From: Photobacterium sanguinicancri
Lineage (GTDB): Bacteria; Pseudomonadota; Gammaproteobacteria; Enterobacterales; Vibrionaceae
Length of the DNA stretch: 64,000 bases
Assembly: GCF_024346675.1 (NCBI RefSeq)
Contig: NZ_AP024851.1
Location: 1,736,001-1,800,000 of the forward strand
Direction: 5' to 3'
Shown: positions 63,246 to 64,000 of the stretch, piece after piece
Layout: each line of letters starts with the position of its first letter
Numbering within the stretch: position 1 is the first letter of the stretch
Notes under the pieces: model-generated
Seen by the model: the letters and a program-made list of their open reading frames with translations, nothing else
Databases searched by the model: none
Told to the model about the DNA's origin: nothing
Position numbers and translations under genes: made by a program

Positions 63246-64000
63246 ATGAAAAAATTATTACTTGTAGCAACCATTGCATCACTATCAACAACGGCAACAG
63301 CATCGATTGAAACCAAGGATTGGTATGAATTCGCGTCACCAGAAGCGAAAAAATTTGTTCAGGAAGCCATAGTGTTAGATTTCTTTGCCTCACCAAGTGC
63401 CGTTGGCTTTACGGAAGATTCCGAGGTTGCCAAGTATATAGATCTTGCTCATGAACGTGGTATCACAGGTGCTTCTGTCACTATTGCCGCTCCTCATACT
63501 CCGAATATGCTGTCTTTTAAATCGGAACATGCCAAATGGAAAAAAGCGTTATCTTCGGCGAAAACACCTATTCGTTATGTGAAAAATGCTAAAGACTTCC
63601 AGCTAGCAGATAAAAACGGAGAGTATGCGGTAATGTGGGCCAGCCAGACAACGATGCCGCTAGAAGGCGATGCTTCAAACGTTGCGGTAATGGCTGAGTA
63701 TGGCATTAAGACGATGCAGCTTACTTACAATGAAACTGAGCTGACGGGTTCAGGTGTTATCTCTATGATAAATGGTGATAAATCGGGTTTAACTCACTTT
63801 GGTAAAGAAGTGATTGATGAAATGGTTAAGCATGGCATAACTGTCGATCTATCCCACACATCTCATTACACAACCAAAGGCATTACTGATTATATGCAGA
63901 AGCACCATAAAGGTGTGCCTGTCATCTATTCTCATTCGCCGATTGCATCGACTTATCGTTGTGAACCACACGAGACGTTATCTGAAACCAAGCAGCGTAT
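63246..64000 (+). CDS. M19 membrane-dipeptidase-like protein, cut by right window edge
   Basis: The first about 251 codons are visible. The ATG at 63246 follows GAGGTACCTG, and a signal peptide (ends TATA-SIE) shows export. M19 features: LEGDASNVAVMAEYGIKTMQLTYN, VDLSHTSHY and PVIYSHSPIASTYR. The N-terminal HxD zinc motif usual for this family (DGHNDLP type) is not seen; the aligned segment reads IVLDFFASPSAVGF. It may be a catalytically altered dipeptidase. Confidence 0.82.
   Translation, partial: MKKLLLVATIASLSTTATASIETKDWYEFASPEAKKFVQEAIVLDFFASPSAVGFTEDSEVAKYIDLAHERGITGASVTIAAPHTPNMLSFKSEHAKWKKALSSAKTPIRYVKNAKDFQLADKNGEYAVMWASQTTMPLEGDASNVAVMAEYGIKTMQLTYNETELTGSGVISMINGDKSGLTHFGKEVIDEMVKHGITVDLSHTSHYTTKGITDYMQKHHKGVPVIYSHSPIASTYRCEPHETLSETKQR

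Overview
The window looks like Vibrionaceae chromosome (Photobacterium or Vibrio type). The evidence is an aryl-polyene cluster, a BsrV-type periplasmic racemase, a PgtP/PgtCBA phosphoglycerate uptake system, an AcfD/SslE-type M60 lipoprotein, a SigZ-type sigma factor and moderate-to-low GC. These are family and synteny recognitions made from the sequence alone; no database was searched. No tRNA, rRNA, CRISPR array, IS element or phage gene was recognised.

Region 1 (1-12.5 kb) is most of an aryl-polyene (APE) pigment cluster on the minus strand. From promoter-proximal to distal it encodes a KS/CLF-like ApeC, acyltransferase ApeD, two acyl carrier proteins ApeE/ApeF, membrane protein ApeG, AMP-ligase ApeH, dehydratase ApeI, a glycosyltransferase-acyltransferase fusion ApeJ, an MIO-type aromatic ammonia-lyase, thioesterase ApeK, LolA-like ApeL and the MMPL exporter ApeM, which runs off the left edge. 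A small lipoprotein and a methyltransferase (ApeB-like) lie divergently on the plus strand. The ammonia-lyase could make the aryl starter acid that ApeH loads; the expected remaining KS, KR and dehydratase genes would be left of base 1.

Region 2 (12.5-25.9 kb) holds stand-alone genes: a lipoprotein hydrolase, a large tricorn-like protease, a glutathionylspermidine-synthase-like ligase, a ParD-like/methionine aminopeptidase pair behind a 26-bp palindrome, two LysR regulators, a TetR/metallo-hydrolase divergon with two visible operators, and a serine hydrolase.

Region 3 (26-37.6 kb) has small unknowns, a GNAT, an RND pump with adaptor, a two-component system convergent with it, mogA, and a LysR-controlled monooxygenase/oxidoreductase pair.

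Region 4 (37.7-50.5 kb) is signalling and transport: a long AT-rich leader, an EAL protein, a chemoreceptor, a periplasmic racemase, then divergent pgtP and pgtCBA. PgtA has a response-regulator receiver but a visibly eroded AAA+ domain. A LysR gene remnant and a GTGAT pentanucleotide repeat follow.

Region 5 (50.6-64 kb) has a permease/thioredoxin-fold/SigZ set, a divergent Gfo/Idh-like protein, the 1510-residue AcfD/SslE-like metalloprotease, a DUF900-type hydrolase, a GNAT, a nucleotidyltransferase, a CxxC protein, and the start of an M19-like dipeptidase that lacks the usual N-terminal HxD motif.
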